Of a stretch of 64,000 bases of DNA, positions 55,510-64,000 are shown piece by piece (the first letter of the stretch is position 1; each line of letters opens with the position of its first letter). The stretch comes from Crossiella sp. CA-258035 (GTDB lineage: Bacteria; Actinomycetota; Actinomycetes; Mycobacteriales; Pseudonocardiaceae). Below the pieces are notes generated by a model. It was not told the DNA's origin, made no database searches, and saw only the letters and a program-made list of their open reading frames with translations. Made by a program: the position numbers and the translations under genes. The stretch lies in contig NZ_CP116413.1 of the NCBI RefSeq assembly GCF_030064675.1, positions 6,728,001 through 6,792,000 of the forward strand. The letters run 5' to 3'.

Positions 55510-57663
55510 TTAGTGCGCTCGCCGTCCTGGGAAGCGCCAGGCTCGCTCGCCGAGCAGGGCCAGCGCGGCCGGTACCAGCACACCGCGGACCAGGGTGGCG
55601 TCCAGCAGCACGGCGACCGCGAGGCCGACGCCGAGCATCTTGTTCTCGATCGAGGTGAGGGTGACGAACACGGCGAACACCACGGTCATGATCACCGCGG
55701 CGCTGGTGACCACGCCCGCGCTGGCGCCGAGTCCGCTGACCACCGCCTCCTTGGCGGGCAGGCCCGCGCGCCAGCGTTCGCGGATCCGGCTGAGGATGAA
55801 GATGTGGTAGTCCATGCTCAGTCCGAACAGGACGACGAACATGAACAGCGGCAGCCAGCCCATCACCCCGCCGTAGGGGGTGAAGCCGAGCAGGCCGCTG
55901 AGGTTGCCGTACTGGAAGATCCAGGTGATCACGCCGTAGGCCGCGCCGATGGAGAGCAGGTTGAGCGCGATGGAGACCAGCGGCACGGTGAGCGAGCGGA
56001 AGACGAGCACCAACAGCAGGAACGAGAGCAGCAGCACGAAGCCGAAGACCAGCGGGGTGCGCTCGCGCAGCTTGACGGTGAAGTCGGTGGTCTGCGCGGT
56101 CCGCCCGGACACCGCGACATCGAGCTGCCAGAACCCGCCGAGCGCCTGGGGAATCGCCTTGTGCCGCAGGTGCTCCAGGGCGCGGACCGAGGTGTCGTCG
56201 GTGCCGGAGCCGGCCAGCGGCATCCGGACCACCAGTGCCTTGCCCACCCGGTCCACGGTCAGCGGTCCGGCCAGCAGGCCGCCGCTGTCCTTGACCTGAC
56301 CGCGCAGCCGGTCGGCCACCGCCGAGTTCAGGAATCCGTCCACTGTGGACCCATCGCGCTGCCAGACCACCACCCTGGCCGGGGTGGGCGCGCCGGGGAA
56401 GGCTTCCTGCACGCGCAGGGCCGCCTCCACCTGGGGCACGCTGCGCGGCAGGCTGTTCACCGGGGCGGCGTCCTGGAGCTTCATGTCCAGTGCGGGCACG
56501 GCCATGGCCAGCAGGGCGAGCACCGCGGCCCCGCCCCACAGCACCGGCCGCCGCGCCACCCTGGTGGCCACGCCGGACCAGATCCGGGACTCCCGGGCCG
56601 CGGTCCGGCCCTTGCCCAGCCAGGAAATGCGGCCGCTGTCCACCCGGTGCCGCAGCGCGGCAAGGACGGCGGGCAGCACGGTCACCGAGGCGACCATGGC
56701 CAGTCCGACCACCACGGCCATGCCGATCGCGCCGCCGGTGAGCACGCCGAGCCCGGTCAGCGCCAGGCCGCTCAGGCACAGGATCACGGTCAGGCCGGAG
56801 ACCAGCACCACGTGCCCGGAGGTGCGGGCGGCGGTGCGCAACGCGGTCTGATCGTCCACTCCGGACTGTCGTTCCTCGCGGTAACGGCGCAGGTAGAACA
56901 GCGAGTAGTCGATGCCCACGGCCACGCCGACCAGCAGGATCAGCGCCGAGCCCGCACTGTTGATGGCGATGACCTTGCCGAGGGCGGACAGCAGGGCGAA
57001 GGTGGCCGCGAGTCCGGTGACGGTGAGCAGCACCGGGATCCCGGCCGCGACCAGCGAGCCGAACACGATGAGCAGGATGATCAGCACCAGCGGCAGGGAC
57101 AGCAGGTGCGATCGCTCCAGATCGGCCTTGATGGACTCGTCGACCGCGCTGGACAGGCTGCGGTCCCCCGCTTGCGCGAACCGGACCGAGGGATGCCGGG
57201 CGGCGACCGCCTGGACCGCGCCGGTGGCGAAGGTGAAGTGCTCGGTCAGCTTCGCCACCGGCCAGGCCAGCTTGAAGCTGACCAGGCCCGAGCGGCCGTC
57301 GGCGGAGATGTGTTCCTGCCAACGGGTTTCCAGCGGTGAGCGGACGTCGGTGACCGCGTCGGGCCGTCGAGTCAGCTCGGCGACCAGGTCTTCGGTGGCC
57401 CTGCGCAGCTCCGGACTGTTGCCGAAGTGCCCACCCGGCGTGCGCGCCTGGACGAGGACCTTCTCCTCCACCGGCAGGTAGCCGTCCTGTTTGTCCAATG
57501 TGGACTGTGCGCGGCCGGTGTCGCCGGGGTCCACGTTGCGCGCGTCGGGTCCGGTGACCAGCACGCTGGCCAGGAACGCGAGTAGCACCAGGCCCAGCCA
57601 GCCCAGGATCGCGGCCCGGCGGCGCCGGGCGGACCAGGCCGCGATCCGATCGGTCAGTGTCAT
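55510..57663 (-). CDS. MMPL family transporter
   Basis: The 717-residue RND-type membrane protein has two repeats of a large extracytoplasmic loop and a six-segment membrane block (LPLVLIILLIVFGSLVAAGI; VGVAVGIDYSLFYLRRYREE; LFGLSMDYHIFILSRIRERW). The GIDYSLF and SMDYHIF sites carry the conserved Asp-Tyr pairs of the family. It exports lipids or drugs. It is first of a three-gene operon with ArsR and a small membrane protein. Confidence 0.95.
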   Translation of the reverse strand: MTLTDRIAAWSARRRRAAILGWLGLVLLAFLASVLVTGPDARNVDPGDTGRAQSTLDKQDGYLPVEEKVLVQARTPGGHFGNSPELRRATEDLVAELTRRPDAVTDVRSPLETRWQEHISADGRSGLVSFKLAWPVAKLTEHFTFATGAVQAVAARHPSVRFAQAGDRSLSSAVDESIKADLERSHLLSLPLVLIILLIVFGSLVAAGIPVLLTVTGLAATFALLSALGKVIAINSAGSALILLVGVAVGIDYSLFYLRRYREERQSGVDDQTALRTAARTSGHVVLVSGLTVILCLSGLALTGLGVLTGGAIGMAVVVGLAMVASVTVLPAVLAALRHRVDSGRISWLGKGRTAARESRIWSGVATRVARRPVLWGGAAVLALLAMAVPALDMKLQDAAPVNSLPRSVPQVEAALRVQEAFPGAPTPARVVVWQRDGSTVDGFLNSAVADRLRGQVKDSGGLLAGPLTVDRVGKALVVRMPLAGSGTDDTSVRALEHLRHKAIPQALGGFWQLDVAVSGRTAQTTDFTVKLRERTPLVFGFVLLLSFLLLVLVFRSLTVPLVSIALNLLSIGAAYGVITWIFQYGNLSGLLGFTPYGGVMGWLPLFMFVVLFGLSMDYHIFILSRIRERWRAGLPAKEAVVSGLGASAGVVTSAAVIMTVVFAVFVTLTSIENKMLGVGLAVAVLLDATLVRGVLVPAALALLGERAWRFPGRRAH

Positions 57664-57683
57664 CGAGTTCTCCCCCAGTCGGT

Positions 57684-57709
57684 CACCTGCAAATGAAAGT
57701 TAGCAGGTG
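57684..57709. promoter_or_regulatory. Operator-like dyad upstream of the MMPL operon
   Basis: The arms CACCTGC (57684-57690) and GCAGGTG (57703-57709) have a 12-nt AT-rich centre and lie 20 bp upstream of the MMPL start. It is a candidate site for the ArsR-like regulator. Confidence 0.7.
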
Positions 57710-57722
57710 CCATCCCGGGTTG

Positions 57723-59168
57723 TCACCCGAGCTGGGACCAGAACCCGCAGTTGTGCTCGGTGGCCAGGTCGATCCGGGTGGTGCGCTCGGCGGTGAACCG
57801 GCGGGTGCCGTGCCGGGACCAGCCGGGGTCGCCGGTGTGCGCATAGGCCGCCCAGTGCTCGATCATGCGGTCGGCCAGGGCCTGCTGGGCCGGGGTCAGC
57901 GGGGGCTGCGGCCAGCTGAGGTCGAGCAGGTAGCGGAGCTCCGCGCCGTGCGCCGCGCCGTAGGGAAAGTCACCCAGCACGTGGCCGGTGGGTTCGGCGA
58001 ACTCGAAGGTGTGCACGGGTTTCCGGGCGGCCGCGATCACCGGGAGCTGGGTGCAGGCCCCCAGTGCGCCGCCGTGGTCGGTGAGCAGGCGGGCCAGGGT
58101 GAGCGCGGGCGTGGGCTCGGTCGATCCCGGGTACTGGGCGAGGACCGCTGGGGCGTCGGTGCCGAACAACCCGGTGACCAGGCTGGGGTAGTCCTCGGCG
58201 GTGAGGTTCCGGTGCGGGGCGACGAACGGGCGCATCTCGTCGGCGGTGCCGCCCAGCAGCAGCGGGACCTGGGTGCTCAGCGGCTGGGTTGGCAGGGTTG
58301 GGGTGCCGGCCACCGGGAGCCAGGGGCGGCCGTTGAAGTCGCGGCGCAGCACGGAAACCTGGTCCTGGTGCAGGCCGACCAGGGAGGTCAGCGGGAGACC
58401 GCGCAGGCAGGCGGCGTCGGGGCAGCCGAGGGTGTCGGCGGTGGCGCGGGCGCGGCGCTGGGCCTCGGCGCGCTCGACCATCGGGTTGGCGCACGGGGCG
58501 CTGTGCACGATGGCCTGCTGGAACAGGCCGCGGGAGGCCGGGCTGGCCAGGTGCGCGCAGACGCTGTAGCCGCCCGCGGACTGGCCCCACAGCGTGACCC
58601 TGGCCGGGTCGCCGCCGAACGCGGCGATGTTGGCCCTGACCCAGCGCAGCGCGGCCTGCTGGTCCTGGATGCCGAGGTTCCCGGCGTCCGGTCCCAGGTC
58701 GGGGTGGGCCAGGAAACCCAGTGCGCCCAGCCGGTAGTTGAGCGTGACCACCAGGACCTTGCCGCGGGCGGCCAGCCTGCCGGGGTCGTAGTCGCTGCCC
58801 GCTCCGGTGGTGAAACCGCCGCCGGGCACGAACACCAGCACCGGCAAGCGGTCTGTCCCTTGTGGACGGTGGATGTTCAGGGACAGGCAGTCCTCGCTGC
58901 CGCGCACCTCGCCGGGCTTGCCGGGCTGGGCGCAGACCGGGCCGGGCTGGGTGGCCTCGCGGACGCCGGTCCAGGGCCGGGCTGGGCGCGGGGGCTGCCA
59001 GCGGGCCGCTTCGGCGTACGGAATACCTTGGTACACGCGGTGTTCGGCGGTGACCCGGCCGCGCACCCAGCCCGAGCCGGTGGCGGCGAGCTCGCCGGGG
59101 TCGGCGGCCGCGACGCCAGGTAAGCCCAGCAGCGCGAGGGTCAGGGTGGTGAGTATCGCTTTTCGCAT
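57723..59168 (-). CDS. Secreted type-B carboxylesterase
   Basis: The 481-residue protein has a Sec signal (AILTTLTLALLGLPGVAAAD) and the type-B carboxylesterase motifs: EDCLSLNIHRP, the nucleophile in LWGQSAGGYSVCAHL (GQSAG, where many have GESAG), and the His in YGAAHGAELRYLL. Several Cys pairs suggest secretion. The substrate is unknown. Confidence 0.92.
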   Translation of the reverse strand: MRKAILTTLTLALLGLPGVAAADPGELAATGSGWVRGRVTAEHRVYQGIPYAEAARWQPPRPARPWTGVREATQPGPVCAQPGKPGEVRGSEDCLSLNIHRPQGTDRLPVLVFVPGGGFTTGAGSDYDPGRLAARGKVLVVTLNYRLGALGFLAHPDLGPDAGNLGIQDQQAALRWVRANIAAFGGDPARVTLWGQSAGGYSVCAHLASPASRGLFQQAIVHSAPCANPMVERAEAQRRARATADTLGCPDAACLRGLPLTSLVGLHQDQVSVLRRDFNGRPWLPVAGTPTLPTQPLSTQVPLLLGGTADEMRPFVAPHRNLTAEDYPSLVTGLFGTDAPAVLAQYPGSTEPTPALTLARLLTDHGGALGACTQLPVIAAARKPVHTFEFAEPTGHVLGDFPYGAAHGAELRYLLDLSWPQPPLTPAQQALADRMIEHWAAYAHTGDPGWSRHGTRRFTAERTTRIDLATEHNCGFWSQLG

Positions 59169-59244
59169 GGCGGAGACGGTGGCAGCGCGGGGACTGCCGG
59201 GGCGTCCCCGCGCCGCCGTATCCGGCCTACGTGGATCGGCGTAG

Positions 59245-59775
59245 TCAGCCGTAGAACCCGGCCACGTTGAGCTCGCTCAACGGGATCCAGTCCGGGTCGG
59301 CGGTGGTGGTGATGACACCGCGCAGCTCCACCGCCAGCGCCGGGCGCTCGTCCACGGCCTGGACCAGGGTGTAGAGGGCGGCCAGCACGTGCACGCAGTG
59401 CGGGCGGCGGTCGCGGCAGTCGCAGTGCGCGGTGAGCTCCTCCGGGGCCGGCGCGATGCTGATGTCGTGGGCGCGCAGCTCGGCGGCCAGGGCGTCGGGC
59501 AGGTCGCCGGGCATCAGGCTGGGCGGGAGATCGGCGAGCGCCTTGCCCACCACCATGGCCGACTCGGCCGGCCAGAGCGGGAACTCGATGCGCAGCCGGT
59601 ACTGGCCGGAGCTGGCGGTGAGCAGGCCGGGGGCCACGGTCAGCTCGGTGATGCCGTCGCCGCGGGCCAGGTTGCGGGCCCTGGGCAGCGACGGGTTCGG
59701 GCGGGTGACCCTGGTCGGCTCGGCGATGCGCAGCCAGGGGTGACTCCAAGCGGTGACGCCGTACTCGGCGATCAT
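59245..59775 (-). CDS. SWIM zinc-finger protein
   Basis: The 176-residue protein contains the SWIM motif CDCRDRRPHCVH (CxC-n-CxH). SWIM proteins are usually coupled to SNF2 helicases in bacteria. It overlaps the SNF2 gene by 4 nt and is translated after it. Confidence 0.88.
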   Translation of the reverse strand: MIAEYGVTAWSHPWLRIAEPTRVTRPNPSLPRARNLARGDGITELTVAPGLLTASSGQYRLRIEFPLWPAESAMVVGKALADLPPSLMPGDLPDALAAELRAHDISIAPAPEELTAHCDCRDRRPHCVHVLAALYTLVQAVDERPALAVELRGVITTTADPDWIPLSELNVAGFYG

Positions 59776-61580
59776 CGGCCGATCCCCTCCAGGTTCAGGT
59801 CGAGCACCCGGTGCAGGTCCTCGTCGGGCAGGTTGGCCAGCGCGGTCTCACTGTCACCGGAGACCAGGTCGGCCAGCGCGCGTTTGGTTTCGTGCATCCG
59901 GGCGATGTGCTCCTCCACGGTGCCGCCGGTGACCAGCGTGTGCACGGTGAGCACCCGGTGCTGGCCGATGCGGTGCGCGCGGTCGGTGGCCTGCTCCTCC
60001 ACCGCCGGGTTCCACCAGCGGTCGTAGTGCAGCACGTGCCCCGCCCTGGTCAGGTTGAGGCCGAACCCGGCGGCGCGCAGGCTCAGCAACAGGATCGGCG
60101 GCGCGTCCTCGTCATGTTGGAAGGCCTGCACCAGCTTGTCCCTGCGGTCGGCGGTCAGCCCACCGTGCAGGAACGGGATCTCCGGGCCGCCCAGGGTTTC
60201 GGTGAGGTGGCGGGAGAGCAGCTCGCCCATGGCCCGGTACTGGGTGAACACCAGCGCGCGGTCGCCGTCCTCGACGATCTCGGCGAGCATCTCGCTGGCC
60301 CGGTCGAACTTGCCGGAGCGGCCGGGCAGCGGGCCGTCCTGGCCGAGCAGCTGCGCCGGGTGGTTGCAGACCTGTTTCAGCGCGGTCAGCAGGGCCAGCA
60401 CCCGGCCGCGGCGCTCGATGCCGGAGCCGAGGCCGTCGGTGAAGGCCCGGTCCACCGCGTCCCGGTACAGCCGGATCTGCTCGTCGGTGAGCGTGCAGGC
60501 CACGGTGGTGTACAGCTTGGGCGGCAGGTCGGTGGCCACCTCGGACTTGGTGCGGCGCAACAGGTGCGGGTCGATCAGCGCGTGCAGCCGCTGGGCCGCG
60601 GTGACCGAGCGGCGCTGCTGGATGGGCGCGGCGAACCGCTGCCGGAACCGGCCCCTGGTGCCGAGCAGGCCGGGCCGGGTGACGTTGAGGATGGCCCACA
60701 GGTCGTCCAGGCGGTTCTCCACCGGGGTGCCGGTGAGCGCGATCCGCAGCCGCGCGCTCAGCCGGGTGGCGGCCTTGGCGGCCAGCGAGTCCGGGTTCTT
60801 GATCTGCTGCGCCTCGTCGAAGATCACCGTGTTCCAGCTGGTCCCGGCCAGCTCGTCGGCGTCGGCGCGCAGCGCGCCGTAGCTGGTCACCACGACCTCG
60901 GCGGCCAGGCCGGCCAGGGTGCGCCGGGGGCCGTGGTGGGCGCGCACCGCCAGACCGGGGGCGAAGCGGTCCAGCTCGCGCCGCCAGTTGCCGACCAGCG
61001 AGGTCGGGCAGACCACCAGGTGCGGCCCGGGGCGGGTGGCCAGCAGGCTGATCGCCTGGAGCGTCTTGCCCAGGCCCATCTCGTCGGCCAGGATGCCGCC
61101 GCCGGGCACCGAGCGCAGCCAGGCCACCCCGGTGACCTGGTACGGCCGCAGGTCCGCGCGCACCTCGGCCACGCGCAGCGCGTCCCTGGTGCGGGCGGCC
61201 TGCCGGAACTGGCGCAGCAGCGCGGCGGGCGAACTGATCGCGGTGCCCTCGGCGTTGGGCACCGCGTGCGCGGCCGGGGGCAGCGGCAGGTCGGCGTCCG
61301 GCTGCTGGGCGGCCTGCCGCCAGGCGCGGGCGGCGGGGCTGAGCGCGGCGGTGGTGGCCAGCAGCGCGGGCAGCGCGAGGTCCAGGTCCACCAGGCGCAC
61401 CGGCGTGGGCAGCACGGTGATCCGGCCGTTCACCGGGCGGGCCAGCCGGCATTCGGCGGCCCGGCCCACCGGCAGCCCAGCCTCGGCGAGCGCGGTGGCC
61501 GGGTCGGGCGGACCCCACCAGGCGAACGCGCCCTCGGCTGGCAGGAACGTGGCCTGGAGCTGGACGTGCGAGGTCGGCAT
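59772..61580 (-). CDS. SNF2-family DEAD/DEAH helicase
   Basis: The 602-residue protein has the SNF2 helicase core: motif I GGILADEMGLGKTLQAI, Ia LVVCPTSLVGNW, II VIFDEAQQIKN, III ALTGTPVENRLDDLWAI, V LSLRAAGFGLNLTRA, VI DRAHRIGQ. Its N-terminal 150 residues are specific to actinobacterial members. I chose the ATG at 61580 with a GGGAGG site. It pairs with the SWIM protein as an ATP-driven DNA translocase of unknown role. Confidence 0.94.
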   Translation of the reverse strand: MPTSHVQLQATFLPAEGAFAWWGPPDPATALAEAGLPVGRAAECRLARPVNGRITVLPTPVRLVDLDLALPALLATTAALSPAARAWRQAAQQPDADLPLPPAAHAVPNAEGTAISSPAALLRQFRQAARTRDALRVAEVRADLRPYQVTGVAWLRSVPGGGILADEMGLGKTLQAISLLATRPGPHLVVCPTSLVGNWRRELDRFAPGLAVRAHHGPRRTLAGLAAEVVVTSYGALRADADELAGTSWNTVIFDEAQQIKNPDSLAAKAATRLSARLRIALTGTPVENRLDDLWAILNVTRPGLLGTRGRFRQRFAAPIQQRRSVTAAQRLHALIDPHLLRRTKSEVATDLPPKLYTTVACTLTDEQIRLYRDAVDRAFTDGLGSGIERRGRVLALLTALKQVCNHPAQLLGQDGPLPGRSGKFDRASEMLAEIVEDGDRALVFTQYRAMGELLSRHLTETLGGPEIPFLHGGLTADRRDKLVQAFQHDEDAPPILLLSLRAAGFGLNLTRAGHVLHYDRWWNPAVEEQATDRAHRIGQHRVLTVHTLVTGGTVEEHIARMHETKRALADLVSGDSETALANLPDEDLHRVLDLNLEGIGR

Positions 61581-61676
61581 GACCTCCCTTTCGGGGCATG
61601 GCGGTGGCCGGGACGGAATCTCGATGGGCAATCGAGACTACCTCGCGGATTGCGCTCGCGCTAATGAATCCGGCAT

Positions 61677-61735
61677 TTGACAAATCCGAATCGGTGTATC
61701 CCCGGAAATCCGTCCTTGACAAATCAGGGTTGTCA
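61677..61735 (+). promoter_or_regulatory. Promoter region of the PH-domain gene with duplicated TTGACAAATC
   Basis: TTGACAAATC occurs at 61677-61686 and 61716-61725. Each contains a TTGACA -35-like box; good -10 boxes at standard spacing are not obvious. TGACA at 61717-61721 and TGTCA at 61731-61735 form a small dyad. Confidence 0.4.
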
Positions 61736-61799
61736 TACCCAGGGCTGACCTGCGCGGGGTCCTGGAAGCTGACGGCACGGAGGCCGCCGTGTCGGTACA

Positions 61800-62183
61800 G
61801 TGGAAAACGTGATCGACTTCGAGAAGGCTTCCGTATTCAAGCTCTCGCCGTGCCGTCCCGAGGACATCGCCGGATCCATCGCGCCGATCATCATCCCCGG
61901 GGAACAGCTGATCGCCGCGTTCAAGACCGTGCGGGACTACGTGGTGTTCACCAACAAGCGGCTGATCGCGGTGAACGTGCAGGGCATGCTCGGCAAGAAG
62001 AAGGACTTCACCTCGCTGCCCTACAACAAGGTGCAGGCGTTCTCCATCGAGACCGCGGGCACCTTCGACCTGGACGCCGAGCTGGAGCTGTGGTTCAGCG
62101 GCCTGGGCAAGGTCCGCCTGGAGTTCCGCGGCGACTCCGACGTCCGCGCCATCGGCCAGCTCATCGCCCAACACACCCTCTAA
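61800..62183 (+). CDS. PH-domain protein (bacterial, YdbT/YvbH-like)
   Basis: The 127-residue protein shows the bacterial PH fold: GEQLIAAFKTVRDYVVFTNKRLIAVNVQG, KDFTSLPYNKVQAFSIET, and a C-terminal helix. Such domains are of unknown role in bacteria. The start is GTG 61800 or GTG 61809; neither has a clear ribosome site. Confidence 0.85.
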   Translation: MENVIDFEKASVFKLSPCRPEDIAGSIAPIIIPGEQLIAAFKTVRDYVVFTNKRLIAVNVQGMLGKKKDFTSLPYNKVQAFSIETAGTFDLDAELELWFSGLGKVRLEFRGDSDVRAIGQLIAQHTL

Positions 62184-62199
62184 CCCCAACTCCCCCACC

Positions 62200-62387
62200 G
62201 TGTTGGCCGATCTCGTACCGCGTGTTGGCCGTTGTCGTACCGCGTGTTAGCCGTTGTCGCACGGCGTGTTGGCCGAAGTGGGACACGGTGTTGGCCGAAG
62301 TGGAACGAGCCCGGCTCACCCGGTGTGCGGGAATGGCCAAGACTGCGTACGACTTCGGCCAACACTCCGTACGAGATCGGCCAACAC
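62200..62387. repeat. 22-bp repeat cluster: five direct and two inverted copies
   Basis: Five consecutive 22-bp units starting GTGTTGGCCG (62200, 62222, 62244, 62266 and 62288) are followed, after about 40 bp, by two inverted copies (62348-62365 and 62370-62387) at the same 22-bp spacing. The cluster lies between convergent genes; the direct and inverted units can pair into a large stem-loop. Confidence 0.9.
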
Positions 62388-62397
62388 TCGGGGTGGG

Positions 62398-63612
62398 TCA
62401 GCTCAGCTGTGCCGCCTTGGCCAGTAGGTAGCGCTGTTCTGGCTGGCTGGCGGTGCGGCGGGCGGCGCGGTGGTATGCCTCGGCGGCGGCCTCGGGCTGG
62501 TCGTCGAGCTCCAGGAGGTGGGCGCGGACGGCGTCCAGGCGGTGGCTGGCGCGCAGGCGGTCGTCGGCGGCGAGTTCGTCGAGCAGGTCGAGGCCGGCCT
62601 TGGCGCCGTTGACCATGGCCAGGGCGATGGCGCGGTTGAGGGTGACCACCGGGTTGGGCGCGATCCGCGCCAGGATGCCGTAGAGCACCAGGATCTGTGG
62701 CCAGTCGGTGTCCTCGGGGCGGGCGGCCTCGGCGTGCGTGCCCGCGATCGCGGCCTGTACCAGGTAGGGGCCGAGCGCGCCGGTGGACAGGGTGTGCCGG
62801 AGCAGGGTCAGGCCCTCGGTGATGGCGGCCCGGTCCCAGCGGGCGCGGTCCTGCTCGTTGAGCGGGATGAGCGCGCCGTCGGGGCCGGTGCGGGCGGCGC
62901 GGCGGGCGTGGGTGAGCAGCATCAGCGCCAGCAGCGCGCCGGTCTCGCTGTCAGCCGGGGCCAGCCGGTGCACCAGGCGGGCCAGCCGGATCGCCTCCGC
63001 GGCCAGCTCGAGGCGTTGCAGCTCTTCGCCGCTGGAGGCGGTGTAGCCCTCGTTGAAGATCAGGTACAGCACGTGCAGCACCACCCGGAGCCGCTCGTCC
63101 CGCTCCCGCGCCGGCGGCGGGCCGAAGGCGGAGCCGGTGGCCTTGATCCGCGCCTTGGCCCGGCTGATCCGCTGCGCCATGGTCGCCTCGGGCACCAGGA
63201 AGGCGCTGGCGATCTGCGCGGTGCTCAGGCCTCCGACCGCGCGCAGGGTCAGCGCGAGCTGGGACGGGGCGCTCAGCTCGGGGTGGCAGCACAGGAACAG
63301 CAGGGTGAGCGAGTCGTCCCGCGCCGGTGGTCCGTCCGGGGCGGGGGCCTCCGGGTCGAGCGCGAATGCCTGTTCCCGGCGGCGGCGGGCCGAGTCGCTG
63401 CGCCAGGCGTCGGTGAGCCGCCGGGTGGCCACGGTCAGCAGCCAGCCGCGCGGGTTCTCCGGCGGCCCGGCCGCCCACTGGGTGCTCGCGTCCAGCAGGG
63501 CTTCCTGCACGGCGTCCTCGCAGGCGTCGAACTGGCCGTGCCGCCGGACGAGGACGCCGAGGACCTGGGGCGCGAGCTCGCGGATCAGGTCCTCGACGTC
63601 TGGCTTGTTCAC
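62398..63612 (-). CDS. RNA polymerase sigma factor, ECF42-type
   Basis: The 404-residue protein has an ECF core (region 2 about residues 5-75, DACEDAVQEALLDA; region 4 about 110-160, LFLCCHPELSAPSQLALTLRA and VPEATMAQRISRAKARI) followed by a long TPR-like C-terminal domain (LLTHARRAARTG; AYHRAARRTASQPEQRYLLA) typical of ECF42. These are paired with DGPF/YCII proteins, as here, with a 4-nt overlap. The regulon is unknown. Confidence 0.93.
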   Translation of the reverse strand: MNKPDVEDLIRELAPQVLGVLVRRHGQFDACEDAVQEALLDASTQWAAGPPENPRGWLLTVATRRLTDAWRSDSARRRREQAFALDPEAPAPDGPPARDDSLTLLFLCCHPELSAPSQLALTLRAVGGLSTAQIASAFLVPEATMAQRISRAKARIKATGSAFGPPPARERDERLRVVLHVLYLIFNEGYTASSGEELQRLELAAEAIRLARLVHRLAPADSETGALLALMLLTHARRAARTGPDGALIPLNEQDRARWDRAAITEGLTLLRHTLSTGALGPYLVQAAIAGTHAEAARPEDTDWPQILVLYGILARIAPNPVVTLNRAIALAMVNGAKAGLDLLDELAADDRLRASHRLDAVRAHLLELDDQPEAAAEAYHRAARRTASQPEQRYLLAKAAQLS

Positions 63613-63983
63613 ATCTCCAGCTCCATGCCGCCGGAGAACATCACCGGCCGGACCTCAATCGCCAGTCCGGGGACCTTGGTGTCCGGGATCAGCTTGGCCA
63701 GCTCCAGCGCCCGTTCCTTGCTCTCGCATTCGACCAGGTAGAAGCCGCCCATGAACTCCTTGGCCTCCAGGAAAGGGCCGTCGGTGACCACCGGCTGCCC
63801 CTCGGCCCCGCGCACCACCGCGCTGGCGGCCGGGTCGGCCAGGGCCTGGGTCAGGATCAGCTCGCCGGAGGCCTGGATGGTGCGGATGAACTCGCCGTGG
63901 CCCTCCCCGATCGCGGCGCGTTCCTCCTCGGTCAGCGCGTCCAGGATGGCCGGGTTGACCTGCATGATCAGCAAGAACTTCAC
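63609..63983 (-). CDS. DGPF/YCII-related protein
   Basis: The 124-residue protein has the DGPF motif in VTDGPFLEAKEFMGGFYLVEC and the EIRPV end typical of the family. It precedes the ECF42 sigma factor with a 4-nt overlap. Such proteins probably modulate the sigma factor by an unknown mechanism. The GTG at 63983 has a GAGGAG site. Confidence 0.93.
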   Translation of the reverse strand: MKFLLIMQVNPAILDALTEEERAAIGEGHGEFIRTIQASGELILTQALADPAASAVVRGAEGQPVVTDGPFLEAKEFMGGFYLVECESKERALELAKLIPDTKVPGLAIEVRPVMFSGGMELEM

Positions 63984-64000
63984 GACGTGCTCCTCGTGTC

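Overview
The window is high-GC actinomycete chromosome. GTG/TTG starts, 4-nt ATGA/GTGA gene overlaps, DUF5685, DUF402, DUF3558 and DUF2637 proteins, and the set pdtaR, polA, rpsA and coaE (also close together in Mycobacterium tuberculosis, Rv1626-Rv1631) point to the Pseudonocardiales. I cannot fix the genus.

Layout. 1-5.2 kb: two tandem cysteine-rich DUF5685 genes, two tandem DUF402-like genes, a CoaE-GrpB fusion, a DUF3558 lipoprotein and a G-rich repeat-filled gap. 5.2-12 kb: rpsA, a methyltransferase/acetyltransferase pair, and an operon of a degenerate ABC ATPase, a YhgE/Pip membrane protein and a TetR regulator behind a 24-bp palindrome. 12-18.3 kb: a transmembrane Ser/Thr kinase, a secreted BNR-like protein, an incomplete sugar ABC operon and a small membrane protein with a RHIM-like motif. 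18.3-28.8 kb: polA, a thioesterase, the complete branched-chain amino-acid ABC operon (substrate-binding protein, then livH-livM-livG-livF), pdtaR and a bile-acid-type symporter.

29-45.6 kb is an accessory island. It begins with a serine-recombinase remnant lying head to head with an NB-ARC/TPR protein that looks 5'-truncated and keeps a RHIM-like VQAG motif. Next comes a full type I-E CRISPR-Cas system: cse1-cse2-cas7e-cas5e-cas6e-cas1-cas2, a separate cas3, and three arrays (8, 7 and 10 repeats). The arrays have three repeat variants with compensatory stem changes and share a 45-nt leader. A DUF2637 (Spd-like) mobile-element gene and a tRNA with anticodon CAA close the island.

45.7-64 kb is ordinary chromosome: a MerR regulator and a mycothiol-dependent enzyme; a TetR/epoxide hydrolase unit beside an FAD monooxygenase; an ADP-ribosylglycohydrolase/PfkB kinase/NCS1 permease operon; an MMPL exporter/ArsR-like operon with its dyad; an esterase; a SWIM/SNF2 pair; a PH-domain protein; a cluster of 22-bp repeats; and an ECF42-type sigma factor with its DGPF partner.

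Most unusual: the three co-varying CRISPR arrays with a shared leader, the RHIM-like motifs in two unrelated genes, and the apparently dead ATPase coupled to a YhgE protein. No entirely new system could be proven from sequence alone.
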